From contig OU612069.1 in NCBI GenBank assembly GCA_914767715.1, positions 25,603,387 through 25,667,386 of the forward strand: a stretch of DNA of 64,000 bases. Reading direction: 5' to 3'. Both the position numbers and the translations under genes were made by a program. Positions 1 through 11,875 of the stretch are shown piece after piece (within the stretch, counting starts at the first letter, position 1; each line of letters starts with the position of its first letter). The notes under the pieces are model-generated. The model saw only the letters and a program-made list of their open reading frames with translations, searched no databases and was not told the DNA's origin. The DNA is from Membranipora membranacea (Eukaryota; Bryozoa; Gymnolaemata; Cheilostomatida; Membraniporidae).

Positions 1-712
1 CCCTTCAGTGGAAAATAACAAAAAATTGGTTATTACCAATTCAATCTATCCCAAATTGATGCTTAAAGTTTCACATAACTTCATCAAATTTAAAAAATAA
101 CACACATCGTGACGTGACGTAAAAAGCCACTTTGGGCTCATCATATCCTATTTTCAACCAAAAATTAGAATGAACTATACCTCTAAGAATAAATATAACC
201 TGTTTTGAAAACTCTAGCAATCAAATTAGCTTAGCCATCCACTTTGCTAAAACAGCCTTTTCGGCCTCATTTCCTTGATAAAATGACGCAACGTCATCCA
301 ATCACGTTTTTGATGAGCTATTAGCGATCAGTGGCTCGGCAGCTTTCCAGCGGTGTATAGAAAGTTGCTACTTGATGACCCCCGTGTCTCTACCTTAATA
401 AAGTCGGTTGAAATAAATTCTCATTAGCTACATTCCAAAGAACACGCAGCATACATTTGTTGCCTCAGGTGGCGAGTTATCATAAGATTGGGCACCAATG
501 AAGACCATTAGTAAGTGGACTGCAGTTGGATTCAAATTCCAGCTCAGGAAGTCGCCTCAGCTGTGTCTCCTCTTACTGTTTAGTTTTATTCAACGTACAG
601 AATGTATGTAGTACATGTTTGTCATTGTAAATGATTAAATAGTGGGTACAAGTGATATAGCCGAGTCTAAATTTTTATCTGTAATAAAAATAATAATTGT
701 TTATCATCACAG
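1..712. other. Non-coding stretch, probably a PANK4 intron
   Basis: No coding exon could be supported here. The first recognisable PANK4 exon begins at 713 right after an acceptor AG, in the middle of the pantothenate kinase fold, so this stretch is most simply the preceding intron. It includes a weak tRNA-SINE relic near 468-545. Confidence 0.6.
468..545 (+). mobile_element. Decayed tRNA-derived SINE
   Basis: A GTGGCGAGTTAT stretch stands in the A-box position, and GGATTCAAATTCCAGC about 55 bp later resembles a tRNA B box. The layout matches better copies near 21.2, 43.7 and 44.2 kb, but both boxes are diverged, so this is a relic if it is real. Confidence 0.35.
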
Positions 713-3700
713 ATAGACTTACTAGTAAAGGATATATACGGAGGTAACACCGTGGACACACTAGGTCTACCTGGAGATCTACTCGCCTGTAGCTTCGGGA
801 AAGTTACTCGTGGAGCTGGTGAGATATCCGTGTCTCACAGTCAAATAAATCAGACAATGAATAACTTGTCCAAAATATCATATTATGTTGAGTTGCCCCT
901 CCCTGTTGAACATGACATTTAAGGAGACAACTCCAAAATGTATGGCACGGTTTATGCTAATTTTGACCAGGGAGTTTGGGACTCCCTGATTTGACCTTGT
1001 GTGACTACAGACTGACTTGTTCATTCTATGCTTTGGTAGAATGTAGTTGTGATGAAGAAGTGATTGATGCAGTGGTTAATGGATTATCAAAAGAGTAAAG
1101 AAAATTATAACCCGCCTTTTCTTCATTTATAAATAACCCATACCGCTGTTTATCTATCTATCAATCATTATCGTTGATATTTTGCAGAGAATACATCTAG
1201 CCCAGCAGATATAGCTCAGAGTCTTTTATTCTTTATCAGTAATGATATCGGCCAGCTGGCCTGTCTACAAGCTAAGCTACATAACATCAAGAGGATATAT
1301 TTTGGTGGATTCTTTATAAGAGGACATCCACTTACTATGCATTCTATCTCTCACGCTATCAACTACTGGTCACAGGTTAGATCAGGCATCCTACAATAAC
1401 TCAGATTTTACTGTGCTTTGTCTTGATATTCATAAATCGCTTGAATATTACGAATTGCGAATAACTAAAATATTGTTAACTGCTATTGAAAGCTACATGT
1501 TATGCTGGTTGATGGGTCAGATCTACCCCATCCCCCCCAAACAAAGCTTGTCAAGATTGGTTTATATCAAACATGAAATTGGATATTAACGAATTCTGTT
1601 GCTTTAACCACTGTCTTTATTATTTTCCGAAAAATTGAGAATTTAAGTTCCATGGCCGCAAGTTGCAAACAAGCTGATCTAAAAAGAGTGTTATGACTAT
1701 TCAAATAGTAGGGAGTTTGATTTGAATCCTTTTCGATATCATAATATCATATATAATGCATAATAATAATGAAATTATGATACACAGGGTCAGGTGAGCG
1801 CGTTATTCCTGAGACACGAGGGATACCTCGGAGCTATCGGTGCTTATCTGAAGGGGGTGACAGAGGAGGATATAGATAAATACTCATGGGGGGAGAGCTA
1901 CCTCGGTAGTTCTGGTCTTACTAGTCCCATAGAACCAACTACTAATATGGTTAGTGTCTCACACATTGTATTATGTGACTTTATTGTATTCATTGTATTA
2001 CATGCATACCTATACACGAGTTTGCGTCAAGTCTATTATGTGTTTAATTTAATTTAACAATCTACATTCTTCCACAGACCTTCTGATATTTAGTCACGGT
2101 CGATGTGTATGTTGTTCTGAATATCTAGAGAGTTCTACCGTTCTTACCAACATGGCTAGCAAATCAGGCGAGACATATGAATCCAATGATCTACATACTA
2201 TGAGTCTTGTAGCTGTTATACACATGATTCCTTAGAACTGTGATGTTGATAATATTAGTCTTCAGTCTCAGATATTTTCCTTATTTTTAGTTTGAGGCGT
2301 TCCAGATAAGTCGACACCCCACCCCTCTTGTAATGTTCCCCCTGCTGGCTAATTCTACCTGTTATATACCAGATGAGGTAGATCTTACTCAGGACCTGGA
2401 GGCTTGCACTTACTGGTTAGACTGCTTCAGAGATTCACTACCTAAGGTAAGTCAGCTGACAGTGTATTTACTCAACACATACTGATGAGCTAGCTATGCT
2501 CAGATAGCTCCAACCGAGATTCTTGTCCATTTTGAATTACGTGGTGTGATTTGTACCCTTCTTTTTCTTCATTTGTCAAAGTTAGCCTGTAGTAAAAAGA
2601 GACAATTGACAATGGATTGCTATAAGATCTCTCTGGCATTTGATTTGGATTCTGTAGAATTGTTTTTCTCTAACACGCCTTTTATTTGAGCAACACAATC
2701 TGTAATGATAGCAAGTTACTTAATTCAAAGCGAAGTTGTCTGAGCCTTCATACCACCACTTGAGTGCGTTCATCATACAGTCTCCTTTTTATGTCTGATT
2801 GTTCTCATTAGTTTACAGAGAGAGCCATGGAGAGTCAACAGACTGTAGCAGATTCTGAGGAGAGATCAAAAAGTTTCGCTAACGAGTATCTGACTATTCT
2901 GTCCAACCTTGGAACCAACCCAACGTGAGTTATTCTATGTGCGTGGTTTGTTATGTATGTTGCCGCTGTGAGAGAATTTTGTTGGTAAAGCCGAAATAAG
3001 TTTAATCATCATCAGTATATAAGTGAAAAAATGACGAGCATAGTCTGCTTGTATATAATGTTGCACATACACGGCCTCACTAAACATTCTTGAGGCCATG
3101 ACCATTGCTACCTTTCTCAGTCAGTCAGTGGACCAAATCTTATCTAGTCCTGGTTTTCTAGCTCTTATATTCCCCTCTTTGAACTGTTAATTCATGATTT
3201 TTAGAGCCTACGGATCTCTGACTGTGAGAAGTTTACTTGATATGAGAGAACAGTGTCTACATAACGCTTCCTTTACTGATATATACCTCAAGGTAAGTCT
3301 GAGCTTGTGTATGAATGCATATTTTATTTTGAATGAACGAGAAATTATGAATAAATATTTTGCTTGTCTCCATCCTGCATAATGGGTTATTTTACTTTTT
3401 GGTTATTATCAAAGTTTCCTCTCCACTAACCTGGAGACTAAACTCTAATCGTTATGGTTACAAGAGAGTCAGTGAATTATGGCTTCTAATGTGTGATAAT
3501 ATGATGATAACCCTGATATCAATTTGCATATTAGTAAATAATAGTGTGAATTTTCTGGTCTCGGAGCCACTGCTGCTAATCCTTGGTATGGAATTCCTAT
3601 TTTTTATGATAACTTTTCCTTATTTTTTATTGACAGGAAAAGCAAAAGGAGAACGAGGATTGTTTGAAGCTGATTGAGTCTAGAATCAAAGTGTTGGATG

Positions 3701-6226
3701 AGGTAAGTCTGAAAAGTTGATAAAGTAATGATATCACACATCAGTTTATTATAGCTCTTTTAGTCTGTTGATTAGGGGGAGGAGGAGAAACATAGCCACC
3801 TACCACATAAAAAAGCTCATAGAACAGGCAATGGCTGTTTTACTTGAAACCCTTTCTCTCAACGCACAGAGAGTGTAAAATTAAGACTCAACAACATGAA
3901 CAGTATGAAACACCTCCTCCTCATCCTCCTCCATTATCATACTCAATTCAAGCCAGGGTTTCCATGATGTTACTCTGCTACTCTGCTTTACTTATTTGGA
4001 GTCACATTTTCAGTCCAGTGAAGTGAGCATACTCACTTCAACCCTATACTAGCATCGCTGGCGGTACCAGATTTGCCTGGATGATGGTGTGAATAAACAG
4101 CAATTTATTTATTTACCCTAACCTAAGCTATATTTATGATGAGTTATTTTCCCCGATAGTTGGATATGAAGTCTAGATGGACAGAGCTGATAAGAGGAGT
4201 ATTAGCTGGTAACATATTCGACTGGGGAGCTAAAGCCGTCGCTGATATGCTGGAGAGTGGGGCTATAGACTTTGATGTGGCTCTATCCAAACTGCAAGGT
4301 ACGTCTGCGTCATTCGATACCATTAAAGTCTAATGCAAGTTATAGTCAGGCAGTTACTCATGATAAAGTGATGTCAGATTTGCATGGGAAGTACTCTTTC
4401 CAACATCAATGATTTAAGCCCAGTAGAGCATTGAAATCTGACATAACTTTATCATGAGTTACTGCCTGACTATAACTTGCATTGGTCTTTGGGTAGTCTT
4501 TAATGATGGCTGCCGATAATTATTAGCTATTTTTGCTAATTTTTGAACATATGCCCCTGTGATCGGTAAGTTTTGCGGTGATGTGCTAAACTAGTAACCT
4601 TGTGAGCTTTGAAGTAGTCTCTCTTGTACCATAATATTAAGCCTGGTTCTAATCACTATCATAACCTCACATAACCCAGCACATGTGATCGTGTAATATT
4701 AGTAATCCCCAGACATCAACTGGAAAATTGGAGCCACTAGTAAACATGTCCTGCCATGCTCAGTGATAACTCAATTTACTGTTACTCCAGCAAGTCATTT
4801 GTAGGCTGAAGTTGCTTCCTCCTGTCATTGAGTCGAATCTTCTGTTCAATATGTTGAATATCAGTACTATCATCCTGTATACACATTAGCATGAGATAAA
4901 ACACAATGTCCCTGGTATTTCAGCTCGACCGTGGCTGTATGATGATTTAGATAGATGGATAACTCGTATAACCACATCAGCACAGTATAACTGTGTAGCT
5001 GTATTCTGTGATAATAGTGGAGCTGATATATTACTGGGTATTATACCTTTGGCTCGACAGTTCATCAAATCTGGGTCAAAGGTCAGTGCTTCATTCAAGG
5101 AGTATGAGCAGCTAGACTAGCTAGCTTGTGTTAATTGTATGTACTGGAAGGCAGGAAAAATCTTTTTTTTTAATGCTAGATTTACTGTAACCATGTATCA
5201 AGTATGCCTGCATTTGGCGTCCCCCTCCCTACGGGCGGGCGGCAGCTCACCAGTTGAATGGAGACAACTGGAATGTGAGCAAAATGGATCAAACTTGATC
5301 TACTGTTTCCCATTTTGATATTGTTAGGGATAACTTCTGTGCTCTTTTTTATTTGCAGCTCAGTCACTAACTAAGCTTTTTGTTGGTCTAACTGATACCG
5401 TTTGTCCCTCTTCCCAGGTGGTAATATGCGCTAACTCTGAGCCAGTAGTTAATGACGTAACGTACAGTGAGCTGACTATACTTATAAGGAGACTCAGTCA
5501 GCAGTGTCCAGTATTAGAGAAAGCATACCAGGAAGGAGATCTCATCGTCATGGAGACAGGACAAGCATCACCCTGTCTCGATCTCAGGTTAGTCTATAAA
5601 TGAAGCTTGTCTGTTATCTGAACATGAACTATATTTCTATATGGATAGAATACCAGCTGATTAAAGGGCAACCAGGGTGTGTCCTTTCTACCAGAAAAAC
5701 ATGTAATCGATTGGATTGTGATAAAGTAAGAACCCTTCAGTTGAAAGCCTGCCGGGCTGTTTGGTCCATTATTTCATTTGCAGCATGATGATGAATACGC
5801 ATCTTGTGCAGCTGACCTTCATTTTGACTTAGTGTGGCAGCACTGGTTATGTACCAGCCAGCTTTTACACGGTATAGCCTTATCACGTGGCCGAAGACTA
5901 AAGACTAGGTTTAATTTCTTCAAATAAATATGAACAGTTTTAGGGCTCTGAACCATTGAGTCCAGTGAGTGCCAGCTTTCTGAGAATCTAATTGCATACT
6001 TGTCAATTCTGATTCTAGATTTGTTGATGAGAACTTGTGCTCCAAGTTGCTAGCCTTAGGTACTGATCTCGTTATAACTGAAGGAATGGGCCGAGCGGTA
6101 CATACTAATTTTACCACAAAGTACACTTGTGACTCTATGAAGATAGCGGTTATTAAGAATCAGTGGTTGGCACAGAGGCTGGGTGGTGAAATGTTCAGTG
6201 TCATATTCAAGTTTGAAACAGTGTAG
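713..6226 (+). CDS. PANK4: PANK4: inactive pantothenate kinase fused to DUF89 phosphatase (5' part outside window)
   Basis: Eleven exons keep one open frame: 713-818, 1188-1375, 1788-1949, 2291-2446, 2812-2924, 3205-3292, 3637-3702, 4160-4298, 4924-5081, 5418-5587 and 6019-6226 (TAG stop). The first three encode the end of the type II pantothenate kinase fold ([33 protein letters not shown]). The rest is the DUF89/ARMT1-like metal-dependent phosphatase, with [10 protein letters not shown], the metal-site FCDNSGAD and the near-terminal [11 protein letters not shown]. This two-domain order is specific to PANK4, whose C-terminal domain in other animals dephosphorylates 4'-phosphopantetheine and damaged forms of it in the cytosol, limiting CoA synthesis. 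The metal-binding Asp and Asn of the phosphatase are kept. The kinase N-terminus lies upstream of the window, so loss of kinase residues cannot be judged. An AATAAA follows at 6462. Confidence 0.93.
4331..4485. repeat. Foldback MITE in a PANK4 intron
   Basis: Arms of about 52 bp, at 4331-4382 and 4433-4485, are near-perfect reverse complements around a 50-bp loop. The arms share a core reading ATGCAAGTTATAGTCAGG. Traces of the same terminal sequence (ATCATGAGTTACT) recur near 20870 and 24545, so it is an interspersed family. No coding capacity is seen. Confidence 0.8.
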
Positions 6227-6884
6227 CTGTCTCTCACCAAAAGTATGTTTTCCATGATATCTTTTACATTCGTTAGCATTTAATCTCATCTGCCAGTGCC
6301 TGCCCCCCCTGACTTTTATTTTTTTAATGGTTTTGTTCCTTTTTTATTTTCCTTCCACATGCCACTGTTTTCTATCTTTATACATCAACATCAAGATGCG
6401 CCAAGCCACCCGCAGAAGAATGTACATTTTGTAAAGAAAATTATCTAGTCTAAAATTTATAAATAAATATTTAATAGTGGGTGAGCAGAATACTTACTAT
6501 CTGTTATATAAATATGACTAAGTCATCCAATTACATTCCATAGTATCAACAATGTTCTTATTTCCATTCATAAAAATAAGCAATACTATAATCAGGCAAT
6601 GCATGGTGTATAATACTTAGAGACATTGATATATAATATAATATTATATATCAATGCTTAGAGATACTACAATGGGGAGCGCAATGCTAACCATCTAACC
6701 CTATGAATACAACAATGAGGAGCGCTATAATATCTAACTATCATAAATACCCATAAAAACAGATAAGCAGCAGAATGATTAAAAATGTTTTGAGATATTG
6801 TCAACTGTTAGCCCACCAACAGATCATTTTATGGTATGATATACAGGGCTAATTGTTTAAGCCTTGTCGTAGTCTGTGAACTTG
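6227..6884. other. Convergent intergenic region with 3' UTRs
   Basis: This separates the PANK4 stop (plus) from the stop of the minus-strand membrane-protein gene. It holds the PANK4 polyadenylation signal and a perfect AT palindrome near 6627-6655 (a TTGATATATAATA arm). No further gene is seen. Confidence 0.6.
6462..6467 (+). promoter_or_regulatory. PANK4 polyadenylation signal
   Basis: A canonical AATAAA lies 236 bp past the stop codon, inside an AT-rich 3' UTR. Confidence 0.55.
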
Positions 6885-8991
6885 TTACTTCTTGCCCCAT
6901 TTTTTCCTCGCTCCTGCAGGTGATTTAGCTGCCGCTGCTGCAGATTTAAGTTTATCCTCCTCCTCTTTCTGCTCCTTTTCGGCTGCTGCCTCTTCTTCCT
7001 TCTCCTCTTCCTTCTCTTTCTTCTTGTCATCAATCAGACGCTTCTTAAGAAAGTCCCAATTACTCGACGCTGTGAAGACAATAATATTAGATAAATGCAA
7101 ATTGCGATAATCTTTTGATATGGATGTTTTTTATTTCTGTTCTGTAGGGAATATCCTAACCTGTCTTGACAAGCTTTGTTGTTTTGGGGTTGTGTTAACC
7201 CCCCCCCCCCCCCCAAAAAACAAAGCTTGTCAAGACAGGCTAGAAATATCCATGCTCTCATTGATATGATACATTAAAAGTTACAGTTGTGACAATTCCT
7301 CACCTTTATTTTGAGCTTGTACGGAGTTGTTGTCAGCCTGAGGATTGTTCTGATACATAGCCTGAGGGCCCATCATCATCATCCCGGGCATCATACCACC
7401 ACCCATACTGCCACCCTGCATTGATCCTTGACCCTGTTGCTGCTGCATGTTGCCAAACATTGCAGGATTACCTGAATACAACATTTTGTCATCATGAATC
7501 AAAAATCAAGATGATATACTGGCAATTACACATGCAAGTTTTAGACCATTTACTCAACATGGCCATATTTCTCACATTCTTAACACATTCCTGGTCAAAT
7601 ATTCGGTATCATATATATTGCCCGGAAATAGGACCAGAATTAAAAAACTGAATGGCAAGAGAGAGGTTAGCCCTAAATGTTGTTCTTTACTTGGCTACGT
7701 TTATTGGTTATTGACAGACTAAAGGTTCTATCTAAGATAGTAAGGGATCTTACCCATCATCATAGCTGGGTGGAAGGGCATACCCATCATACCCCCACCT
7801 CCCATCATTCCCCCTCCTCCCATCATTTGTGCTGGGTTGAATCCTCCCATCATGCCCTGCTGCTGCTGCTGCGCTCCATTCTTTGCTGCTGGTTTCTTGG
7901 TGTCTGACTTTTTACCATCTTTCTTCTCCTCATCCTTCAGTGCCCTCTTTGCCTGCAGCTCCTGTTTCTGTATTTGTCTCTCCTTAAATCACAGAGTGTG
8001 GATATATTGCTTGGTGCCATAGTATCATTGTTCTGTGTCATACTCAAATTTTATAGGCTACTTGTAGATTAATATGCTGGTGCTGGCTTGAAGATCAATT
8101 CTGGCACCCAGTTTATTCCTCATATACGTCAATGATCTTTTATCCTACACATTACATTCCAAGACAAATCTGACAACTTTGATACACTTAATGATTTATG
8201 TGATACTGATCTACACTTGATAGAAAGTTGGTGTAGGAATAATAGGATGTTGATAAACATAAAAAAATCTCACTATATGCTTGTACAACCCTCTCATAGA
8301 GCCACATCTGTAGATTTAGATCTAAAAATAAACCATAAAAGACTGAACCGAAATGCCAATACCAAACTCCTTGGTTTCCAGTATGTCTTTTGTCATATGA
8401 TATATGGCATCCGCATATATGGCAACCTATCACCACAATATATTCTTGAAAGAATATACTTGCTCCAAAAGAGGGCTTTCCGCCTAATAGCAAATGTCAA
8501 CCACATACCATATCATCTAATACATACAAGAGATTTACATACATCTCTTGGTCTGATTCCTTTTCCTCTCCTTGCTGGTCATTTCACCTGTATTTTTGGT
8601 TTTCAAATTTTGCGTTTGATTGCACCTGACTTTCTTTTGGAAGGCTTTATTCCAGCTAGCTCTAAAACCTTTTTTAGATACAAATACCTATTACATTATC
8701 ACACTGATCAATTAAGACAAAAAATCACTACAACTTTTAACTCTTTACCAATTCAGATACGCTCAGCAACCAAACTTACTCATTTTAAACAACAAATATC
8801 AAAGCACTTTATATCCTATTAATTCTTGTTACTTGAGTATTTTTTCTTTTTCTCGCCGCTTAAGTTTTTTCTTTTTTGTTCTGTCACTGCATGAAAAACA
8901 TTCCTAAAGATGATGTAGAATGACAATAAAAAGTATATATATCAGATCAAAGTTTGGATACTACAAAGCAAGCTTTTTTTTATTCGATTTT

Positions 8992-9022
<31 letters not shown>

Positions 9023-10782
9023 AAACTGGCTTTCATTGTTGTAAGTGACAGTTAACCTGCCCGGCCAATGTCAACATCATATCATGTACCAACCAAGACT
9101 GTTTTAACGCTAGTACTAGTTATGAATATACAAGGTTTCGGTGCACTTTATCATATTCGCATACCTTATGCATGAGAGCCTCAGATTTTAGTTTGAGTCC
9201 GCTAAACTCCATCTTGCCGAGTTTATCGATGTAGAGATGAGCTGCTTGTCTCTTCTCGTAGTTTGCCTCGATCTCTTCCTTAGTTCTCGGCACCCTCAGG
9301 TCTAACATACAGCAGATCGCTATCACTATAGGAGATAGAACAGGGTGAGATATCTGACCTGAAACCTTTACATATTACCCGGAAGCCAATATCCCACAAT
9401 GCAACAATGTGAAAACTCAAAAGGTAAAAACAAATTAAAATTTCTTTTTGCATCAAAAGATATGAAATAATTACTTCAAGCGCATTGGACGACAATATTT
9501 TAAAACCAATTTCAGCATTCAACATCTCCTAGTGAGAACCTTATCTAGTTGTCAATGTATGAAGTCCTCACAACTCAATGTTGACCTGACTCCTCTTTAT
9601 TATATGAATGTTTGGTTACTTACGGATGGTAGCTATGCCACAACCTACAAATCCGGCTACATGCCACACCTTGAATGGTCCGACTACATACTCCTCTATA
9701 AATGGAACATCTGCTGGTGTTTCGGTTGTTGTCTCCACCTGAAAGGATATGCTCTGATATTATTTTCAGATTAAATATTTTTATACTCTTTTTACATCTA
9801 TTGTTCAATAACAGATATAAAGGATGGATATTAGAAATTAGGCAATAAACAAACTTCATACTTCAAACTTCAAAGATAATATAAGATATGATGTAGTTTC
9901 TGTAGGGTCCTTCTGCATCTAGTGTCTCTGGAGACATCTGCTCATACCCTTTGTCTATCTAGTAGGTCTAAGCACTCAGCCGGCTGCAATGCAAGTAAGT
10001 TGCATTACATCGCTTCTCGGCCTATTGGCTAAGATCAAAGTGTCACTGCCAATGGCCAATTAGTGCCAGTTCAGTTTTGGTACCTCGCTGCACACTTATG
10101 ATTAGGAGGTCCTCTATGGCCTCACCTCTAGGATGCATTCTAGTTTTCTAGGATGTATCACATTCTCAGTATGAGGATTAGGGCACCTTGCGTCCCTCTT
10201 TAGGGGCAGCCCAATCTTCTGTTTCTTAGCAAACAGCAAGTTGCATTACATTGTAAAACACTCATTTCCGTGTTTGATAATGTAATGCCACTAACTCACA
10301 TTGCAGCCGTCGATAATGTAATTCCACTACTGTGAAAGCTGGCAGAGTTTGGGCATTTGGTACTAACTCCTTGCTTGAACTTATCCCTATCTGATACTAT
10401 GACCTATCAGTGGTGTGTCTCGTGAGTAATCTATTCATGTTCTCTGACATGATAATGACACTCATAACTGTGTCAATGACTAGAACTAAGTTTGAGAGCT
10501 GTGAATATCTAGATCTTAAACAGCAGCGTAATATGGGTGGATTTTTAGATTTATGAAGGAACACTCTAATTCCATAGCCCCCCAGCGTAAGAATACCATC
10601 TTGCCATCATTAAGTTTTTTTAGTGGGTCACCATGTCTGATTTCCGGCTTGACTCCACCCTTCATTCCCTTTACCAGAGATATTCTTACCTCAGACTCCG
10701 GTGTGGTCGTCTTCAGCTGCCCTGATACTTCCCGACAAAGCAGGCACATCAAAATCAGAACACCAGTGGTGTAATAATCCAT
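6885..10782 (-). CDS. Single-pass type I membrane protein with Met/Gly/Gln-rich cytosolic tail
   Basis: Six exons on minus give a 316-residue protein: 10782-10690, 9738-9624, 9325-9165, 7982-7754, 7471-7304 and 7069-6885. All junctions fit GT-AG and phase. Residues 1-22 look like a signal peptide (GVLILMCLLC core). A Thr/Glu-rich ectodomain follows, then one membrane helix at about 55-78 (WHVAGFVGCGIATILIAICC), a basic and helical juxtamembrane region with an ERQIQKQELQAKRALKDEEK coiled-coil-like stretch, and a tail of MMGGGG, QQQQ and MMPGMMMM repeats. A Lys/Glu-rich helix precedes a KKWGKK end. Reading on past the exon-1 donor gives a longer open frame, but GAG|GTAAGA fits the downstream frame exactly. 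The family was not recognised; the function is unknown. Two introns hold mobile sequences (a reverse transcriptase fragment and a U2-headed element). Confidence 0.8.
7150..7250. repeat. Hairpin repeat with C-tract loop
   Basis: An inverted pair of about 40 bp (core CTTGACAAGCTTTGTTG against CAAAGCTTGTCAAG) surrounds a run of about 16 C at 7199-7214. The same core appears near 1540-1555 beside another C-run and near 21640, so it is a MITE-like family. It lies in the last intron of the membrane-protein gene. Confidence 0.7.
8085..8945 (+). mobile_element. 5'-truncated non-LTR retrotransposon fragment (reverse transcriptase C-end)
   Basis: An open frame at 8217-8822 (201 codons) reads like the thumb and post-polymerase part of a CR1/jockey-like reverse transcriptase (WCRNNRMLINIKKS, then LLQKRAFRLI and FNSLPIQIRSATK). 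Just upstream, in other frames, remnants of the ILAPSLFLIYVNDL palm motif are broken by stops. It lies antisense in an intron of the membrane-protein gene, without an endonuclease or catalytic YxDD box, so it is dead. Confidence 0.75.
8998..9022. repeat. (TTA)n microsatellite
   Basis: About eight perfect TTA units lie next to the reverse transcriptase fragment, in the same intron. Confidence 0.9.
9966..10310. mobile_element. MITE interrupted by a U2-headed element
   Basis: The left end reads TCTAAGCACTCAGCCGGCTGCA and the right side carries TTGCAGCCGTCGATAATG. A compact, uninterrupted relative lies at 20312-20400 with ends TCTAAGTGCTCAGACAGCTG and GCAGCCGTCTGAGCACTGAG. The insertion at 10011-10237 splits this copy. 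No protein is encoded. Confidence 0.6.
10011..10237 (+). mobile_element. U2 snRNA-headed retroelement or retropseudogene with 14-bp target duplication
   Basis: The first 30 or so bases match the U2 snRNA 5' end almost exactly (CGCTTCTCGGCC, then TTGGCTAAGATCAA). The branch-point pairing segment GTAGTA is absent, and the remainder only loosely echoes U2 (GTCCTCTAT). It is bracketed by AAGTTGCATTACAT at 9997-10010 and again at 10238-10251, a target-site duplication that indicates insertion by retrotransposition. There is no poly-A tail. It may be a diverged U2 retropseudogene or a SINE with a U2 head. Confidence 0.7.
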
Positions 10783-11875
10783 TATATCACCGTAGTCAGC
10801 TGTACCTGGTCTTTCGCTGGATGCTGAGAAAGGGAACACAGGTCCGTCTGCTTAGATTTTGTATGATTGATTTGGCATATTACTCATCCCTCGAGGGAAT
10901 TTGGTAGAGAAATTGTTGATGTTTGAACACACTCTCTTTTCAATGTATAAGACGGGTTGTCTGATCAAAGGATAGTCACCTCCTGAGACTAAGTCCCTAA
11001 GCTTACTCAATTCAATACCGTTATACACTGTAACTTACTGGTTCATGTCGATCAGTATGACTCAAAAACAACTGCAATGAATTTAACCAAGATTCTGCCA
11101 CGCAGTCTCGCTTTATTTTTTGAGTTCAATATCTACACAAGACTTCTGAACTCTAATACTACAGTGTGAAAGTAACTCTGAGTGGAATTGATTGCGGGAA
11201 CATCAAACTCAGCGTGTGAAGACAGGCTCTTCCAACAACATCAGCTCCACAATGTAGCCATGCCGTACATCATGACAACTTAATTTTGTATCTACTTATC
11301 GCACTAATCTCATTGTATCGGACACCACTTTGCTTGCTTAGTATAGCCCTGACCTGACAAGACAACTCGTGAAACAAAGTTATATGAGTTATGTAGTTTT
11401 GAGAACGGATAGTTTATTATCATATTTTGCTCTTTTGAATCTAAACAAAAACTGATAATATTGCACCGTATAAATGTAGTGAACAGGCAAAACTAAGCGT
11501 GCGAAGGCTGCCTTGCTCCTTTGGCATATGTGAAGTGAGCAATTAATTCATAAAATATCTGTTTCAGAATGATATTCAGACATAGTGATAAGAAAATTGA
11601 GCTAATTAACTTGTCTATGACAAAGTAAGCAATTATCACATTCAAAAACTTTAACCTAATTGAGAAAAAAATTATGGAATGCTTTATTTAGAGACTAGAG
11701 ACTTTTATAGGGAATGGTAGCAGTGACATCACTTCTGATCGCCCTCTGAGAAAAATCATTTTGAAAAGCATCAAGAAAAATCTTTTATAGTCGCAAATGT
11801 GACTATAAATATTTGTTATTATCTCCTATTAAAAATGGGCATACAACTCCTGATCTAAATTTAAATGTCAACTAA
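10783..11875. other. Intergenic region
   Basis: This runs upstream of the membrane-protein start and downstream of the ciliary-type gene, both on minus. No gene or clear repeat is seen. A reverse-complement AATAAA at 11683-11688 is a candidate polyadenylation signal for the latter gene. Confidence 0.5.

Noticed and set aside
10516-10690. Extension of the membrane-protein exon 1 frame (VRISLVKGMKGG...)
   Set aside because: It is intron read-through after a strong GAG|GTAAGA donor; using that donor joins in frame to the transmembrane exon.
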